From Nocardioidaceae bacterium UBA4001 (GTDB taxonomy: Bacteria > Actinomycetota > Actinomycetes > Propionibacteriales > Nocardioidaceae): a DNA stretch of 64,000 nt. The notes under the pieces were generated by a model, which worked only from the letters and a program-made list of their open reading frames with translations, searched no databases and was not told the DNA's origin. The first letter of the stretch is position 1. Every line of letters begins with the position of its first letter. The DNA lies in NCBI GenBank assembly GCA_002384855.1, contig DGBP01000064.1:1-64000 (forward strand), read 5' to 3'. This document shows positions 24,267 to 33,239 of the stretch, one piece after another. Made by a program: the position numbers and the translations under genes.

Positions 24267-25085
24267 TCAGAACCAGCGGTTCAGCTCGACGGCGAGGCCG
24301 TCCTCCTCGACGTGGGCGGTCACGTCGTCGGCGGCGGCCTTCACCTCGTCGGGCGCCTGGCCCATCGCCACACCGCGGCCGGCCCACTCGAGCATCTCGA
24401 TGTCGTTGCGGCCGTCGCCGACCGCCAGCACGTCCTCGCGGGCGACGCCGAGCCGGTCGGCGATCTCGGCGAGGCCGCTGGCCTTGGAGACGCCCTCGGG
24501 GGCGAGGTCGAGCCAGGCGGTCCAGCCGATGAAGTAGTTCGTGCCCTGGAGGCCGAGCTTGTCGGCGAGCGTGACGAAGTCCTCCGACGTCGACTCCGGG
24601 TCGCGGATGATCACACGGCTGACCTCCTTGGCGATCATCTCCTCGAGCGGGGTCAGGATCATCTCCCCCTCGAGCTCGCCGTGCGGGAAGTGCCGGTTCA
24701 CGCGGTAGCCGACGCCGTGCTCCTCGATCGCGACCGCCGCCGCGGGGACGTGCTCGAGGACCGCCTTGACCGCCTCCCGGGCGTCGAAGGTGACCTCGGT
24801 GACCACCTTCATCGGCGGGAAGGAGAAGGTGACCGCGCCGTTCGACGCCACCGCGAGGACGTGGGAGCCCTTCTCCCGGGGCATGTCGAGGTGGCGCAGC
24901 ACGGTGCTCATGCTCAGCGGCGCCCGGCCGGAGGCCAGCACGACGTGGGCGCCGGAGTCGTACGCCCGGTCGATCGCCTCGCGGACCGCGCGGGTGGTGG
25001 CGTCGGTGCTGAAGCCGTTCTCGGGCTGGGGGACGAGGATGGTGCCGTCGATGTCGAGCGCGACCAGCTTGGGGGTCCAGGTCAC
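24267..25085 (-). CDS. HAD-family hydrolase (Cof type), second copy
   Basis: 272 residues. Motif I is ALDIDGT (Asp11 and Asp13), ASGRAPLSM is motif II, the Lys in EGVSKASGLAEIADRLG is motif III, and GDGRNDIEMLEWAGRG is motif IV. It is clearly related to the neighbouring HAD gene but differs in the cap. The GTG start overlaps the serS stop (GTGA), so it is coupled to serS. A link between seryl-tRNA synthetase and phosphatases is common by position in actinobacteria, but its meaning is not known. Confidence 0.9.
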   Translation of the reverse strand: MTWTPKLVALDIDGTILVPQPENGFSTDATTRAVREAIDRAYDSGAHVVLASGRAPLSMSTVLRHLDMPREKGSHVLAVASNGAVTFSFPPMKVVTEVTFDAREAVKAVLEHVPAAAVAIEEHGVGYRVNRHFPHGELEGEMILTPLEEMIAKEVSRVIIRDPESTSEDFVTLADKLGLQGTNYFIGWTAWLDLAPEGVSKASGLAEIADRLGVAREDVLAVGDGRNDIEMLEWAGRGVAMGQAPDEVKAAADDVTAHVEEDGLAVELNRWF

Positions 25086-26359
25086 GGTGCGACCGGTTCC
25101 AGGACCTCGCGGCCCTGCAGGTAGGGCTGCAGTGCCTTCGGCACGCGGACCGAGCCGTCGGCCTGCTGGTGGGTCTCGAGGATCGCCACGATCGCCCGCG
25201 GGATGGACACGAGCGTGCCGTTGAGGGTGGCGACCGGTCTCACCCCGTCCTCGAACCGGGCACGCACGTCGAGGCGCCGAGCCTGGAAGGCCGTGCAGTT
25301 CGAGGTCGAGGTGACCTCGCGGTACCTGCCCTGGGTCGGGACCCACGCCTCGATGTCGAACTTCCGCTCCGCGGACAGGCCGAGGTCCCCGGCGGCGACG
25401 TCGATGACGCGGTAGGCCAGCTCGAGCTTGTCGAAGAACTCGCGCTCCCAGCCCAGCAGCCGCCGGTGCTCCTCGTAGGAGTCCTCGATCGTCGTGTAGG
25501 AGAACATCTCCACCTTGTCGAACCAGTGCACGCGGATGATCCCGCGGGTGTCCTTGCCGTAGGAGCCTGCCTCCTTCCGGTAGCAGGGGCTGAACGCGGC
25601 GTAGCGCAGGGGCAAAGAGGTGGCGTCGAGGATCTCGTCGGAGTGGTAGGCCGCCAGCGGGACCTCCGAGGTGCCCACGAGGTACAGGTCGTCGCCCTCG
25701 ATGCGGTACACGTCGTCGGCGGCCTGGCCGAGGAAGCCGGTGCCCTCCATGGCGCGGGGCTTGACCAGGGCGGGCGGCACCATCGTGGTGAAGCCGGCTC
25801 CGCGGGCCTGGTCCATCGCCATGTTCACCAGGGCGAGCTCCAGGTCGGCGCCGATGCCGGTGAGGTAGTAGAACCTCGCACCCGAGACCTTGACGCCGCG
25901 GTCGATGTCGATCGCGCCGAGCATCCGGCCGAGCTCGACGTGGTCCTTGGGCTCGAAGCCGTCGACGGCGAAGTCGCGGGGGGTGCCGACCTCCTCGAGC
26001 ACGACGAAGTCGTCCTCCCCCCCGGCCGGGGCCTCCGGAGCGGCGACGTTCGGGATCGACAGGAGCAGGTCGCGGAACTCCCGCTCGGCCTCGGCCTGGG
26101 CGGTCTCGGCCTCCTTCACCGCGGCCGACAGCGTCTTGGTGCGGGCCAGGAGCTCCGTCTTCTCGTCGCCCTGCGCCCGGGGGATCAGCTTCCCGAGGCT
26201 CTTCTGCTCCGAGCGCAGCCGCTCGAACTCGACGATGGCGGACCTGCGGCGCTCGTCCGCGGCCACGGCCAGGTCCACCACCTCCGGGGACAGGCCGCGC
26301 TTGACCTGCCCGTCACGGACACGGTCGGGGTCTTCACGGAGGAGGCGCGGATCGATCAC
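25082..26359 (-). CDS. serS: Seryl-tRNA synthetase
   Basis: 425-residue class II aminoacyl-tRNA synthetase charging tRNA-Ser. The N-terminal coiled-coil arm (residues about 30-105, including KSLGKLIPRAQGDEKTELLA) holds the long variable arm of the tRNA. Motif 2 is YRKEAGSYGKDTRG with IRVHWFDKVEMF; motif 3 is in NGTLVSIPRAIVAILE. Both tRNA-Ser genes of the window lie about 12 kb away. Start is GTG at 26359. It is the first gene of a minus-strand operon with two HAD phosphatases and a broken uridine kinase. Confidence 0.96.
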   Translation of the reverse strand: MIDPRLLREDPDRVRDGQVKRGLSPEVVDLAVAADERRRSAIVEFERLRSEQKSLGKLIPRAQGDEKTELLARTKTLSAAVKEAETAQAEAEREFRDLLLSIPNVAAPEAPAGGEDDFVVLEEVGTPRDFAVDGFEPKDHVELGRMLGAIDIDRGVKVSGARFYYLTGIGADLELALVNMAMDQARGAGFTTMVPPALVKPRAMEGTGFLGQAADDVYRIEGDDLYLVGTSEVPLAAYHSDEILDATSLPLRYAAFSPCYRKEAGSYGKDTRGIIRVHWFDKVEMFSYTTIEDSYEEHRRLLGWEREFFDKLELAYRVIDVAAGDLGLSAERKFDIEAWVPTQGRYREVTSTSNCTAFQARRLDVRARFEDGVRPVATLNGTLVSIPRAIVAILETHQQADGSVRVPKALQPYLQGREVLEPVAP

Positions 26360-26437
26360 ACGCACGAGGATATCCGGCCACCACCGACGGGACCTGCGGC
26401 CCTGCCCGTCCCCGGTCGAGGCTGGAAGTCTGCGGTC

Positions 26438-27835
26438 ATGGGTAGGCGAAGGATGGGTCCGGTCGACGCGATCTGGCTGAACATGGACCGGCCGGACAAC
26501 CTCATGGTGATCGACACGCTGGTCTTCCTGGAGGGCGAGGTCACGTGGGACCGGCTCGTGGAGCGCACGAGATCCCACCTGGTCGACCGCTACCCGGTCT
26601 TCAGCCAGCGGCCGGTGCTCCCCCGCACCCACGTCGGCACCCCCCACTGGGAGGACGACCCCGGCTTCGACCTGGGCCGGCACCTGGTGCGCGCCACGCT
26701 GGACGGCGACGACGACGTGGCCGTGCAGCAGTACGTCGCCGACCGGCTGCACGAGCCCCTGGACCGGGAGCACCCCCTGTGGCAGATCCACCTGCTGGAC
26801 GGTCACGCCGACGGCAGCGTCGTCTACACCCGGCTGCACCACGCCCTGGCCGACGGCATCGCGCTTGCGCGGGTACTGCTCGACCTCACGACGGATGCCC
26901 CCGAGGACGACCTCCTGCCGGAGGAGACCGCCGGCCCCCACGACGTCGAGCTGGGCCTGGCGGAGGGCGCCTTCCGGGTCGCCACCGCGGCAGGGGCCGC
27001 CGGGGCCGCGGCCCTCGGCACGGGGGTTGCCCTCGTGCGCGAGGCGCCCCGCCTGCTGGCTCCCCACGTCGTCGGCGACGCGTTCACCCAGATGGAGCGC
27101 ACGGTCGGCATCGCGGACAAGCTGCTGCTCGGCCCGCGCCCCCGTACGCCGTACAGCCGCCACCCCGAGCGGCGCAAGCTCGTCGCCTGGGCCGACCCCG
27201 TCCCGCTGGAGGACGTCAAGGAGGTCGCGCACGCCACCGGCTCGACCGTCAACGACGTGGCGATCGCCGCCCTGTCGGGGGCGCTGGCGACCTACGTCAG
27301 GGAGCGCGGCGGCGTCCCCGCGGACGTGGCGACGATGGTGCCGGTGAACGTCCGGCCCCTCGACCAGCCGCTCCCCCGCGAGCTCGGCAACCAGTTCGCC
27401 CTGGTGCTGCTGAGGCTGCCGATCGGGGTGGACGACCCGCGTGAGCGCATCGCGGAGACCAAGCGCCGGATGGACGCCATCAAGCACTCCCCGGAGGTGT
27501 TCTTGACCTTCGGGCTGATCAAGGCGATCGGGCGCACGGGCCAGGAGATCGAGCGGTTCTTCGTCGACTTCTTCGCCGACAAGGCGATCGGCGTCACCAC
27601 GAACGTGCCCGGGCCGCGGGAGCCGCGCTACCTCGCCGGTCGCGCGATCCTCCGGATCCTCAGCTGGCCGCCGGAGAACGGCGACCAGACGCTCGGCGTC
27701 TCGATCTTCAGCTACGCCGGCCGGCTCCAGGTGGGCTTCCGCGTCGACGCGGCGAACATCCCCGAGCCGCAGCGGCTGGTCGCGGCCTTCGAGGCGGAGA
27801 TCACGCGGCTGACGGGGGTCGCGCACGCGCTGTGA
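26438..27835 (+). CDS. Wax ester synthase/diacylglycerol acyltransferase family protein
   Basis: 465-residue WS/DGAT-type acyltransferase. The catalytic motif is HHALADG (HHxxxDG) near residue 134. TGSTVNDVAIAALSGAL and TNVPGPREP are later family motifs. These enzymes make triacylglycerol or wax esters from acyl-CoA, or in some cases act as other acyltransferases. Start is the ATG at 26438; the next Met (GPVDAIW) five codons on is an alternative. It diverges from serS and is 67 bases before a PAP2-kinase fusion, suggesting a lipid operon. Confidence 0.88.
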   Translation: MGRRRMGPVDAIWLNMDRPDNLMVIDTLVFLEGEVTWDRLVERTRSHLVDRYPVFSQRPVLPRTHVGTPHWEDDPGFDLGRHLVRATLDGDDDVAVQQYVADRLHEPLDREHPLWQIHLLDGHADGSVVYTRLHHALADGIALARVLLDLTTDAPEDDLLPEETAGPHDVELGLAEGAFRVATAAGAAGAAALGTGVALVREAPRLLAPHVVGDAFTQMERTVGIADKLLLGPRPRTPYSRHPERRKLVAWADPVPLEDVKEVAHATGSTVNDVAIAALSGALATYVRERGGVPADVATMVPVNVRPLDQPLPRELGNQFALVLLRLPIGVDDPRERIAETKRRMDAIKHSPEVFLTFGLIKAIGRTGQEIERFFVDFFADKAIGVTTNVPGPREPRYLAGRAILRILSWPPENGDQTLGVSIFSYAGRLQVGFRVDAANIPEPQRLVAAFEAEITRLTGVAHAL

Positions 27836-27902
27836 GGGTACGACGGCCGCGGCGGTCATACTTGGACCGCCCGTCGCCGCCCTCACCCGAACCTGGAGCA
27901 CC

Positions 27903-29483
27903 GTGCCCACCCGCACCCCCGTGAAGGTCCCCGTGCTGATCGGGGCCGCCCTGTCGCTGGTGGTCCTGGTGACGCTGGCGACGATGGTGAGGATCAGCTG
28001 GCCGCCGCTGCTCGAGCTCGACCGCGCCGTGGGCGACGGGCCGCAGGGGTGGACCGCCGGCAACGGGACCGCCTACGACTTCCTCCACGCCGTCGAGGTC
28101 GCGTTCGGCACGCTCCCCCTGACGGTGGCCACCGTCGTCGTGACGGGACTGCTCCTGTGGCGCAGGCAGGTGCGCGCAGCGGTGTACGCCGCCGGCGTGA
28201 TGGCCGCCGCCTCGCTGACCACCTACCTCCTCAAGCGGTGGTTCCAGCGGGACCGCCCCGTGTGGGAGGACCCGATCCACGAGCTGTCCACCTACTCCTT
28301 CCCCTCGGGACACGCCTCCGGCATCGCATCGGCGATGGGTGTCGCGATCGTGCTGACCCTGCTGTTCGTACGACGCCGCTCCCTGCGCCGCGGGCTGGTG
28401 GCCCTGTGGCTGTTCCTGGTCGCCCTCGTCGGCCTGGACCGGATCTACCTCGGGGTCCACAACCTCTCCGACGTCCTCGCCGGCTTCGCTGTCGGGACGT
28501 TCTGGGTGCTGGTCGGCCTGCTCGTCGTCCACCCCGCCCCGCGACGCAAGGCGGCCGAGACGCTGGCGGAGCCGCTGCCCCGCAGCAGGCGGCTGGCCGT
28601 CGTACTCAACCCGATCAAGGTCGAGGACGTGGCGGCCTTCAAGGCGATGGTCACCCACCACGCCCGGGTCTCGGGCTGGGGCGCCCCGCTGTGGCACGAG
28701 ACCACCGTGGAGGACCCGGGCCGTTCGATGGCGGAGGCCGCGGCGATCGCGGGGGCCGACCTGGTGCTCGTGTGCGGCGGCGACGGAACCGTGCGGACGG
28801 TGTGCGCGGAGCTCGCCGGCACCGGCATCCCGGTCGGCGTGGTCCCCGCGGGCACCGGCAACCTGTTGGCCCGCAACCTCGACATCCCGCTCTACCTCGA
28901 GGCGGCCGTCGACGTCGCCCTCAACGGCCAGGACCGCGCGATCGACCTCGTGGCGGTCTCCGGCGACGGCATCGGTCCCGACGAGCACTTCATGGTGATG
29001 GGCGGCATGGGCTTCGACGCCGCGATCATGGAGGGCGCCGACGACGCGACGAAGGCCAGGATCGGCTGGCTGGCCTACTTCGTCTCCGGCCTGCGCCAGC
29101 TGCGGTCGCCGTCGTTTCGCGTGGAGATCTCCGTCGACGACGGTCCGTTCACCAAGCACCGCGCGCTCACCGTCGTGGTGGGCAACGTCGGTTACCTCAC
29201 GGCCGGCATCCCGCTGCTGCCGGACGCGACGATCGACGACGGCGTGCTCGACGTGGTGCTCGTCTCGCCGCGGCGGTTCGTCAGCTGGTTCCCGCTGCTC
29301 TACCGGGTCTTCAGCAAGCACAAGCGCGTCGACGACCAGCTCAACCGGATGACCGGGCGGCGCGTGGTGCTGCGGACCGGGCACGACACCGCCCGCCAGC
29401 TCGACGGCGACCCGATCGGCCCGGGTCGCGAGATCGCGGCCGAGTGCGTCCACGGCAAGCTGTTGGTCCGCGTCCCACGCTGA
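27903..29483 (+). CDS. Fusion of PAP2 phosphatase and diacylglycerol kinase domain
   Basis: 526-residue membrane protein with two enzyme domains. Residues about 10-215 form a multi-helix PAP2 (lipid phosphatase) domain with motifs KRWFQRDRP, PSGHASG and RIYLGVHNLSD. Residues about 230-520 are a diacylglycerol/lipid kinase catalytic domain with CGGDGTVRTV (near 290), VPAGTGNLLARNL, GMGFDAAIMEGAD and LLPDATIDDGVLDVVLVS. The kinase makes phosphatidate-like lipids and the phosphatase removes phosphate, so the fusion holds opposing or sequential steps. The start is GTG. It lies just after the WS/DGAT gene, placing it in neutral lipid or phospholipid turnover. Confidence 0.9.
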   Translation: MPTRTPVKVPVLIGAALSLVVLVTLATMVRISWPPLLELDRAVGDGPQGWTAGNGTAYDFLHAVEVAFGTLPLTVATVVVTGLLLWRRQVRAAVYAAGVMAAASLTTYLLKRWFQRDRPVWEDPIHELSTYSFPSGHASGIASAMGVAIVLTLLFVRRRSLRRGLVALWLFLVALVGLDRIYLGVHNLSDVLAGFAVGTFWVLVGLLVVHPAPRRKAAETLAEPLPRSRRLAVVLNPIKVEDVAAFKAMVTHHARVSGWGAPLWHETTVEDPGRSMAEAAAIAGADLVLVCGGDGTVRTVCAELAGTGIPVGVVPAGTGNLLARNLDIPLYLEAAVDVALNGQDRAIDLVAVSGDGIGPDEHFMVMGGMGFDAAIMEGADDATKARIGWLAYFVSGLRQLRSPSFRVEISVDDGPFTKHRALTVVVGNVGYLTAGIPLLPDATIDDGVLDVVLVSPRRFVSWFPLLYRVFSKHKRVDDQLNRMTGRRVVLRTGHDTARQLDGDPIGPGREIAAECVHGKLLVRVPR

Positions 29484-29511
29484 CCTGACCGGGCCGGGCT
29501 ACCGTGGCCCG

Positions 29512-30579
29512 ATGGAGCCGGTTCACACGTTCACCTCCGCCGTCCTCGACCCGGGCGACCGGGGCCGCGAGCTCGGCGAGCGCCACCGCGAGGACGTCGT
29601 CCGGACGGTGGCGGCCTACCGGAGGCTGTTCGCCGCCCGTGCGACCCGGCCGTTCGACCTGGACGCCTGGGCCGAGCGTGCCTGGGACTCGATCGTCGAG
29701 CTGGCCCCGGTGGCGGCCGTCGAGATCACCGGCATCGCCGAGGGCTCGCGCCTGCCGCTCCGGGAGGTCGCCATGCTCAACGCCCGGACCGAACTGCTCG
29801 CCGTGGCCGACCCCACCGGCGTGGCATCGGAGTGCTCGACGGTGGTGAGCCTCCCTGAGGGACGCCCGCCGGTCGCCGTGCAGACCTGGGACTGGTACTC
29901 CGCGATGGCCGACGACTGGTTCGTCTGGACGATCCCGCACCCGGACGGGACCGTCGTGCGCACGCTGACGGAGTACGGCGTGCTCGGGAAGATCGGGGTC
30001 AGCTCCCACGGGCTGGGACTGATGTTCAACCTCCTGCGCCACCGCGCGGACGCGCTCGCCGAGGAGCGAGGCCTCGGGCATCCGGTGCACCTGCTCGCCC
30101 GGCGGATCCTCGACACCGCCCGTGACGTGAAGGAGGCGGTCGCCCTCGCCGAGGCCGTGCCCACCTCCGCCTCCACGTCCCTCACGGTGGTCGACGACGC
30201 GGGGCAGGCCGCCTCCGTCGAGCTCTTCCCGGGCGGCCCCGGCGTCGTACACCCCGACGAGGGCCTGCTCGTGCGCACGAACCACTTCGTCTCCGCGGCC
30301 GGTGAACCCGGCTGCCTGGCCGCGGGCGTCGGCCCGAGCAGCGCGACCCGGCGCGAGACGCTCCTGACGGCCCTCGGCGGATCCGCACCGACGCGAGCCG
30401 ACGAGGTCGTGCACGCGATGGACGACCACCGCGACGTGGGCGGCGTGTGCGCGCACCCCGACGAGACGCTGGACCCCGTCCTCCGGCACGCCACCCTCGC
30501 CACCGTGGTGGTCGACGTGGCCGGCCGGAACCTCCACGTCGGACGCGGTGGCCCGTGTGCCGGCGGGAGCGCGCGATGA
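29512..30579 (+). CDS. C45 family autoproteolytic acyltransferase/hydrolase
   Basis: 355-residue homologue of acyl-CoA:6-aminopenicillanate acyltransferase-like (peptidase C45) Ntn hydrolases. The autocatalytic nucleophile is Cys108 in ASECSTVV, which becomes the N-terminus after self-cleavage. WDWYSAM and RTLTEYGVLGKIGVSS follow in the beta chain. It probably hydrolyses an amide or peptide bond; the substrate is unknown. It starts 28 bases after the PAP2-kinase gene. Confidence 0.85.
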   Translation: MEPVHTFTSAVLDPGDRGRELGERHREDVVRTVAAYRRLFAARATRPFDLDAWAERAWDSIVELAPVAAVEITGIAEGSRLPLREVAMLNARTELLAVADPTGVASECSTVVSLPEGRPPVAVQTWDWYSAMADDWFVWTIPHPDGTVVRTLTEYGVLGKIGVSSHGLGLMFNLLRHRADALAEERGLGHPVHLLARRILDTARDVKEAVALAEAVPTSASTSLTVVDDAGQAASVELFPGGPGVVHPDEGLLVRTNHFVSAAGEPGCLAAGVGPSSATRRETLLTALGGSAPTRADEVVHAMDDHRDVGGVCAHPDETLDPVLRHATLATVVVDVAGRNLHVGRGGPCAGGSAR

Positions 30580-30635
30580 GTTCGGCTGGGCGCCCTGGTC
30601 TCACCTCAGCACAACGAAACGAGAGGAGCAGAGCC

Positions 30636-31112
30636 GTGCAGAAGATCGTTCCGAACCTGTGGTTCGACACCGAGGCCGAGGAGGCCGCGAAGTTCTACGT
30701 GTCCCTGTTCGACGACTCCCGCATCCTGAGCGTCATGCCCTACACCGAGGTCGGGCCGGGCGAGCCGGGGTCGACGATGGTGGTGAGCTTCGAGCTGCTC
30801 GGCCAGGAGTACGTCGCGATCAACGGAGGCCCGCAGTTCCCGTTCACCGAGGCGGTCTCCTTCGAGGTCCGCTGCCAGGACCAGGCCGAGGTCGACCGGC
30901 TCTGGGAGGCGCTGACCTCGGACGGCGGCCAGGAGGTGCAGTGCGGCTGGCTCAAGGACAGGTACGGCCTCTCCTGGCAGATCGTCCCTGAGCGGTGGCT
31001 GGAGCTCGCGACCGGCTCGGACCCCGCGAGGGTCAACGCCGCCATGCGGGCCATGCTCGGCATGAAGAAGCTCGACCTCGCCGAGCTCGAGAGGGCCTAC
31101 GCCTCGGCCTGA
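30636..31112 (+). CDS. VOC family (PhnB/DUF1338-like) metalloprotein
   Basis: 158-residue vicinal oxygen chelate fold protein of the PhnB/3-demethylubiquinone methyltransferase-like subfamily. The signature is VPNLWFDTEAEEAAKFYVSL, then PGSTMVVSFELLGQEY, GGPQFPFTEAVSFEVRCQDQ and CGWLKDRYGLSWQIVP. The function of this subfamily is not settled. The GTG start is preceded by GAGAGGAGC. It is downstream of the C45 gene. Confidence 0.85.
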   Translation: MQKIVPNLWFDTEAEEAAKFYVSLFDDSRILSVMPYTEVGPGEPGSTMVVSFELLGQEYVAINGGPQFPFTEAVSFEVRCQDQAEVDRLWEALTSDGGQEVQCGWLKDRYGLSWQIVPERWLELATGSDPARVNAAMRAMLGMKKLDLAELERAYASA

Positions 31113-31114
31113 CC

Positions 31115-31543
31115 CTAGGCGGTGCGGGCGAACTTGACCGCTTCCTCCTCCTCGGGGGACAGCTGCTGCTCGCACGACCAGCCGGTGACGTTCTTGGCGT
31201 AGGTGCGCGCCTCGCTGCGGCCGTGGATCGAGGTCAGCACGACCCCGTCGCCGCTGTCGTCGAGGAGGGCCAGCGACCACGACAGGTGGCCTCCCATGTC
31301 ACCGAAGGCGTCGTACCTCACGACCGCGAGGTGCCGCATCGCCTGCGACGCCTCGACGCGCAGGGCCTGCACCTCGCTGCGCAGCCCCTCCACGTCGGTC
31401 GGCAGGTCCTCGACGCGATGTGCGGTACGACGCGACGGACCCGACCGGGTGCGCCGCAGCGCGACGAGCGCCACGATGAGCGTGGCGACCGACACGAGCA
31501 GCAGGAGGAGGACCGGCAGCAGCAGGATCAGGGAGCTTTCCAT
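31115..31543 (-). CDS. DUF4446 family single-pass membrane protein
   Basis: 142 residues. One N-terminal transmembrane helix (LILLLPVLLLLLVSVATLIV) is followed by a coiled coil (LRSEVQALRVEASQAMRHL) and the DUF4446 core VVRYDAFGDMGGHLSWSLAL, then DGVVLTSIHGRSEARTYAKN and SPEEEEAVKFA. Function unknown. It is convergent with the VOC gene (2-base gap) and lies after pheA. Confidence 0.88.
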   Translation of the reverse strand: MESSLILLLPVLLLLLVSVATLIVALVALRRTRSGPSRRTAHRVEDLPTDVEGLRSEVQALRVEASQAMRHLAVVRYDAFGDMGGHLSWSLALLDDSGDGVVLTSIHGRSEARTYAKNVTGWSCEQQLSPEEEEAVKFARTA

Positions 31544-31566
31544 CGCGCCGAGACTAACCTCGCAGG

Positions 31567-32514
31567 TCAGCCTCCACGGCGGAGGCGCGCGAGCCAGGCC
31601 GTGGCGTCCTGGAACTCCGCGTCGCTGGTGCCCGGGCGGATGGTCGGCTCGATGCCGTCGTGGCGCTCGTAGGAGCCGAGGAAGCGGACGTCCGCGCACA
31701 CCCGGCGCAGGCCCATCAGCGCCTCGCCGACCCGGGCGTCGTCCACGTGGCCCTCGCAGTCGATCGAGAAGCAGTAGTTGCCGAGCATGGCTCCGGTCGG
31801 CCGCGACTCGATGCGGGTCATGTTCACCCCGCGCATGGTGAGCTGCTCCAGGATCTCCAGGAGCGCGCCGGGGTGGTCCTCGCGCATGAACGCAACCAGC
31901 GAGGTCTTGTCCGCCCCGGTCCGCGGCGCGGGCACGCCCGGGCGGGAGACCATCACGAACCGGGTGACCGCGTCCGGGTTGTCGCCGATGCCCTCGGCGA
32001 GCACGTCCAGACGGTAATGGCCCGCGGCGAGCGGGGCCGAGATGGCCGCGTCCCACGAGGAGGCGGAGTCGGCGACGGCGGCCGCCGCGGCGGCGGTGGA
32101 TCCGGCGTGGACGACCTCCACCCGCGGCAAGTTGCGCGCCAGCCAGCCCCGGGTCTGGGCCGCGGCGTGCGGGTGCGTGGCCACGACCCTGATGTCCTCG
32201 AGCGAGGTCCCCGGCCGGGCCAGGAGTGAGAAGGCGATCGGCACCGTCATCTCGCGGGTGATCATCAGCGGCTCACCGGTCGCGAGCTCGTCGAGGGTGA
32301 CCGGTACCGAGCCCTCGACCGAGTTCTCGATCGGCACGACCGCCCCGTCCGCGTCGCCGTCGCGCACGGCGTCGAGGGCCAGCGTGACCGTCGCGCAGGG
32401 CTGGAGCTCGGCGCGCGAGGCGGCCGGCACCGCCCGCAGGGCCTGTTCGGTGAACGTGCCTTCGGGGCCGAGGAAGGCGTAGCGGGCCGGCGGGGTCCCC
32501 GGTGGTGGCGTCAC
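31567..32514 (-). CDS. pheA: Prephenate dehydratase
   Basis: 315-residue monofunctional prephenate dehydratase making phenylpyruvate for phenylalanine. The N-terminal catalytic lobe has YAFLGPEGTFTEQALR and VVPIENSVEGSV; the second lobe has the conserved TRF in DAVTRFVMVS. The C-terminal ACT domain (about 215-295) carries ESRPTGAMLGNY and gives feedback inhibition by Phe. Start is GTG at 32514. It is divergent from the GDT1-family gene. Confidence 0.95.
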   Translation of the reverse strand: MTPPPGTPPARYAFLGPEGTFTEQALRAVPAASRAELQPCATVTLALDAVRDGDADGAVVPIENSVEGSVPVTLDELATGEPLMITREMTVPIAFSLLARPGTSLEDIRVVATHPHAAAQTRGWLARNLPRVEVVHAGSTAAAAAAVADSASSWDAAISAPLAAGHYRLDVLAEGIGDNPDAVTRFVMVSRPGVPAPRTGADKTSLVAFMREDHPGALLEILEQLTMRGVNMTRIESRPTGAMLGNYCFSIDCEGHVDDARVGEALMGLRRVCADVRFLGSYERHDGIEPTIRPGTSDAEFQDATAWLARLRRGG

Positions 32515-32525
32515 CCCTCAAGCCT

Positions 32526-32594
32526 AGGGGAGATAGATTGCCAGGTCGCGGCATCAGGCTGCCGGACCGCACCCCGAGACCCTCCCAGGAGCCC
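32526..32594 (+). promoter_or_regulatory. Structured leader of the GDT1-family gene, possible Mn2+ riboswitch relative
   Basis: The 5' leader contains GGGGAGATAG (close to the yybP-ykoY GGGGAGTAG signature with one inserted base), an internal hairpin (GGTC, CGGCA with TGCCG, GACC, 32544-32570) and GAGACCC just downstream, like the 3' side of that riboswitch. The region is shorter than a standard yybP-ykoY element and has several mismatches, so this may be a relic, a variant or chance. Confidence 0.25.
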
Positions 32595-32602
32595 CTCCGC
32601 CC

Positions 32603-33205
32603 ATGGACCTCGCCGTCATCGCGCTCACCTTCGCGGCGATCTTCGTCGTGGAGCTGCCCGACAAGACCTTCATCGCCGCGCTCGTGCTGTCGACGAGGTA
32701 CCGCCCCCTGCTCGTCTGGATCGGGGTCGGTCTGGCCTTCTTCGTGCAGGTGCTGATCGCGGTGACGGCCGGGCAGCTCGCCTCCCTCCTCCCCGAGACG
32801 CTGGTCCGCGGCGTCGCGGTCGCGATCTTCCTGCTGGGCGCCGTACTCCTCTACCGGGCGGCGCCGAACGCCGACCGGGAGGAGGCCGAGGCGGAGGAGG
32901 AGTACGCCTCGAAGGCCGCTGACGCCAAGACCGGCCTGCGGGCCGTCGGCGCGTCGTTCCTGGTCCTCTTCGCGGCGGAGTGGGGCGACCTGTCGCAGCT
33001 GCTGACGATCAGCCTGGTCGCGAAGTACCAGGAGCCGGTGTCGGTGTTCGTCGGCGCCTGGCTCGCGCTGCTGGCCGTCTCGGGCCTCGCCGTGCTCGCC
33101 GGCCGCTTCCTGCTCCGCCACATGAAGCTGTCGGTGCTGCACTACATCGGATCTACGGTCTGTCTCGTGCTGGCGGGCGTCACGCTGTGGGAGCTGCTCG
33201 GCTGA
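32603..33205 (+). CDS. TMEM165/GDT1 family cation exporter
   Basis: 200-residue six-helix membrane protein with two repeats of the GDT1 signature: ELPDKT (residues 17-22) and EWGDLS (about 125-130). Family members move Mn2+ or Ca2+ against protons and protect from manganese toxicity. The first repeat has Pro in place of the usual Gly (E-x-G-D). The middle loop is acidic (NADREEAEAEEEYAS). A structured leader upstream might sense metal. Confidence 0.88.
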   Translation: MDLAVIALTFAAIFVVELPDKTFIAALVLSTRYRPLLVWIGVGLAFFVQVLIAVTAGQLASLLPETLVRGVAVAIFLLGAVLLYRAAPNADREEAEAEEEYASKAADAKTGLRAVGASFLVLFAAEWGDLSQLLTISLVAKYQEPVSVFVGAWLALLAVSGLAVLAGRFLLRHMKLSVLHYIGSTVCLVLAGVTLWELLG

Positions 33206-33239
33206 TTTCCGCCCCTCGACGGGCGTTACGCTTCGGCCC

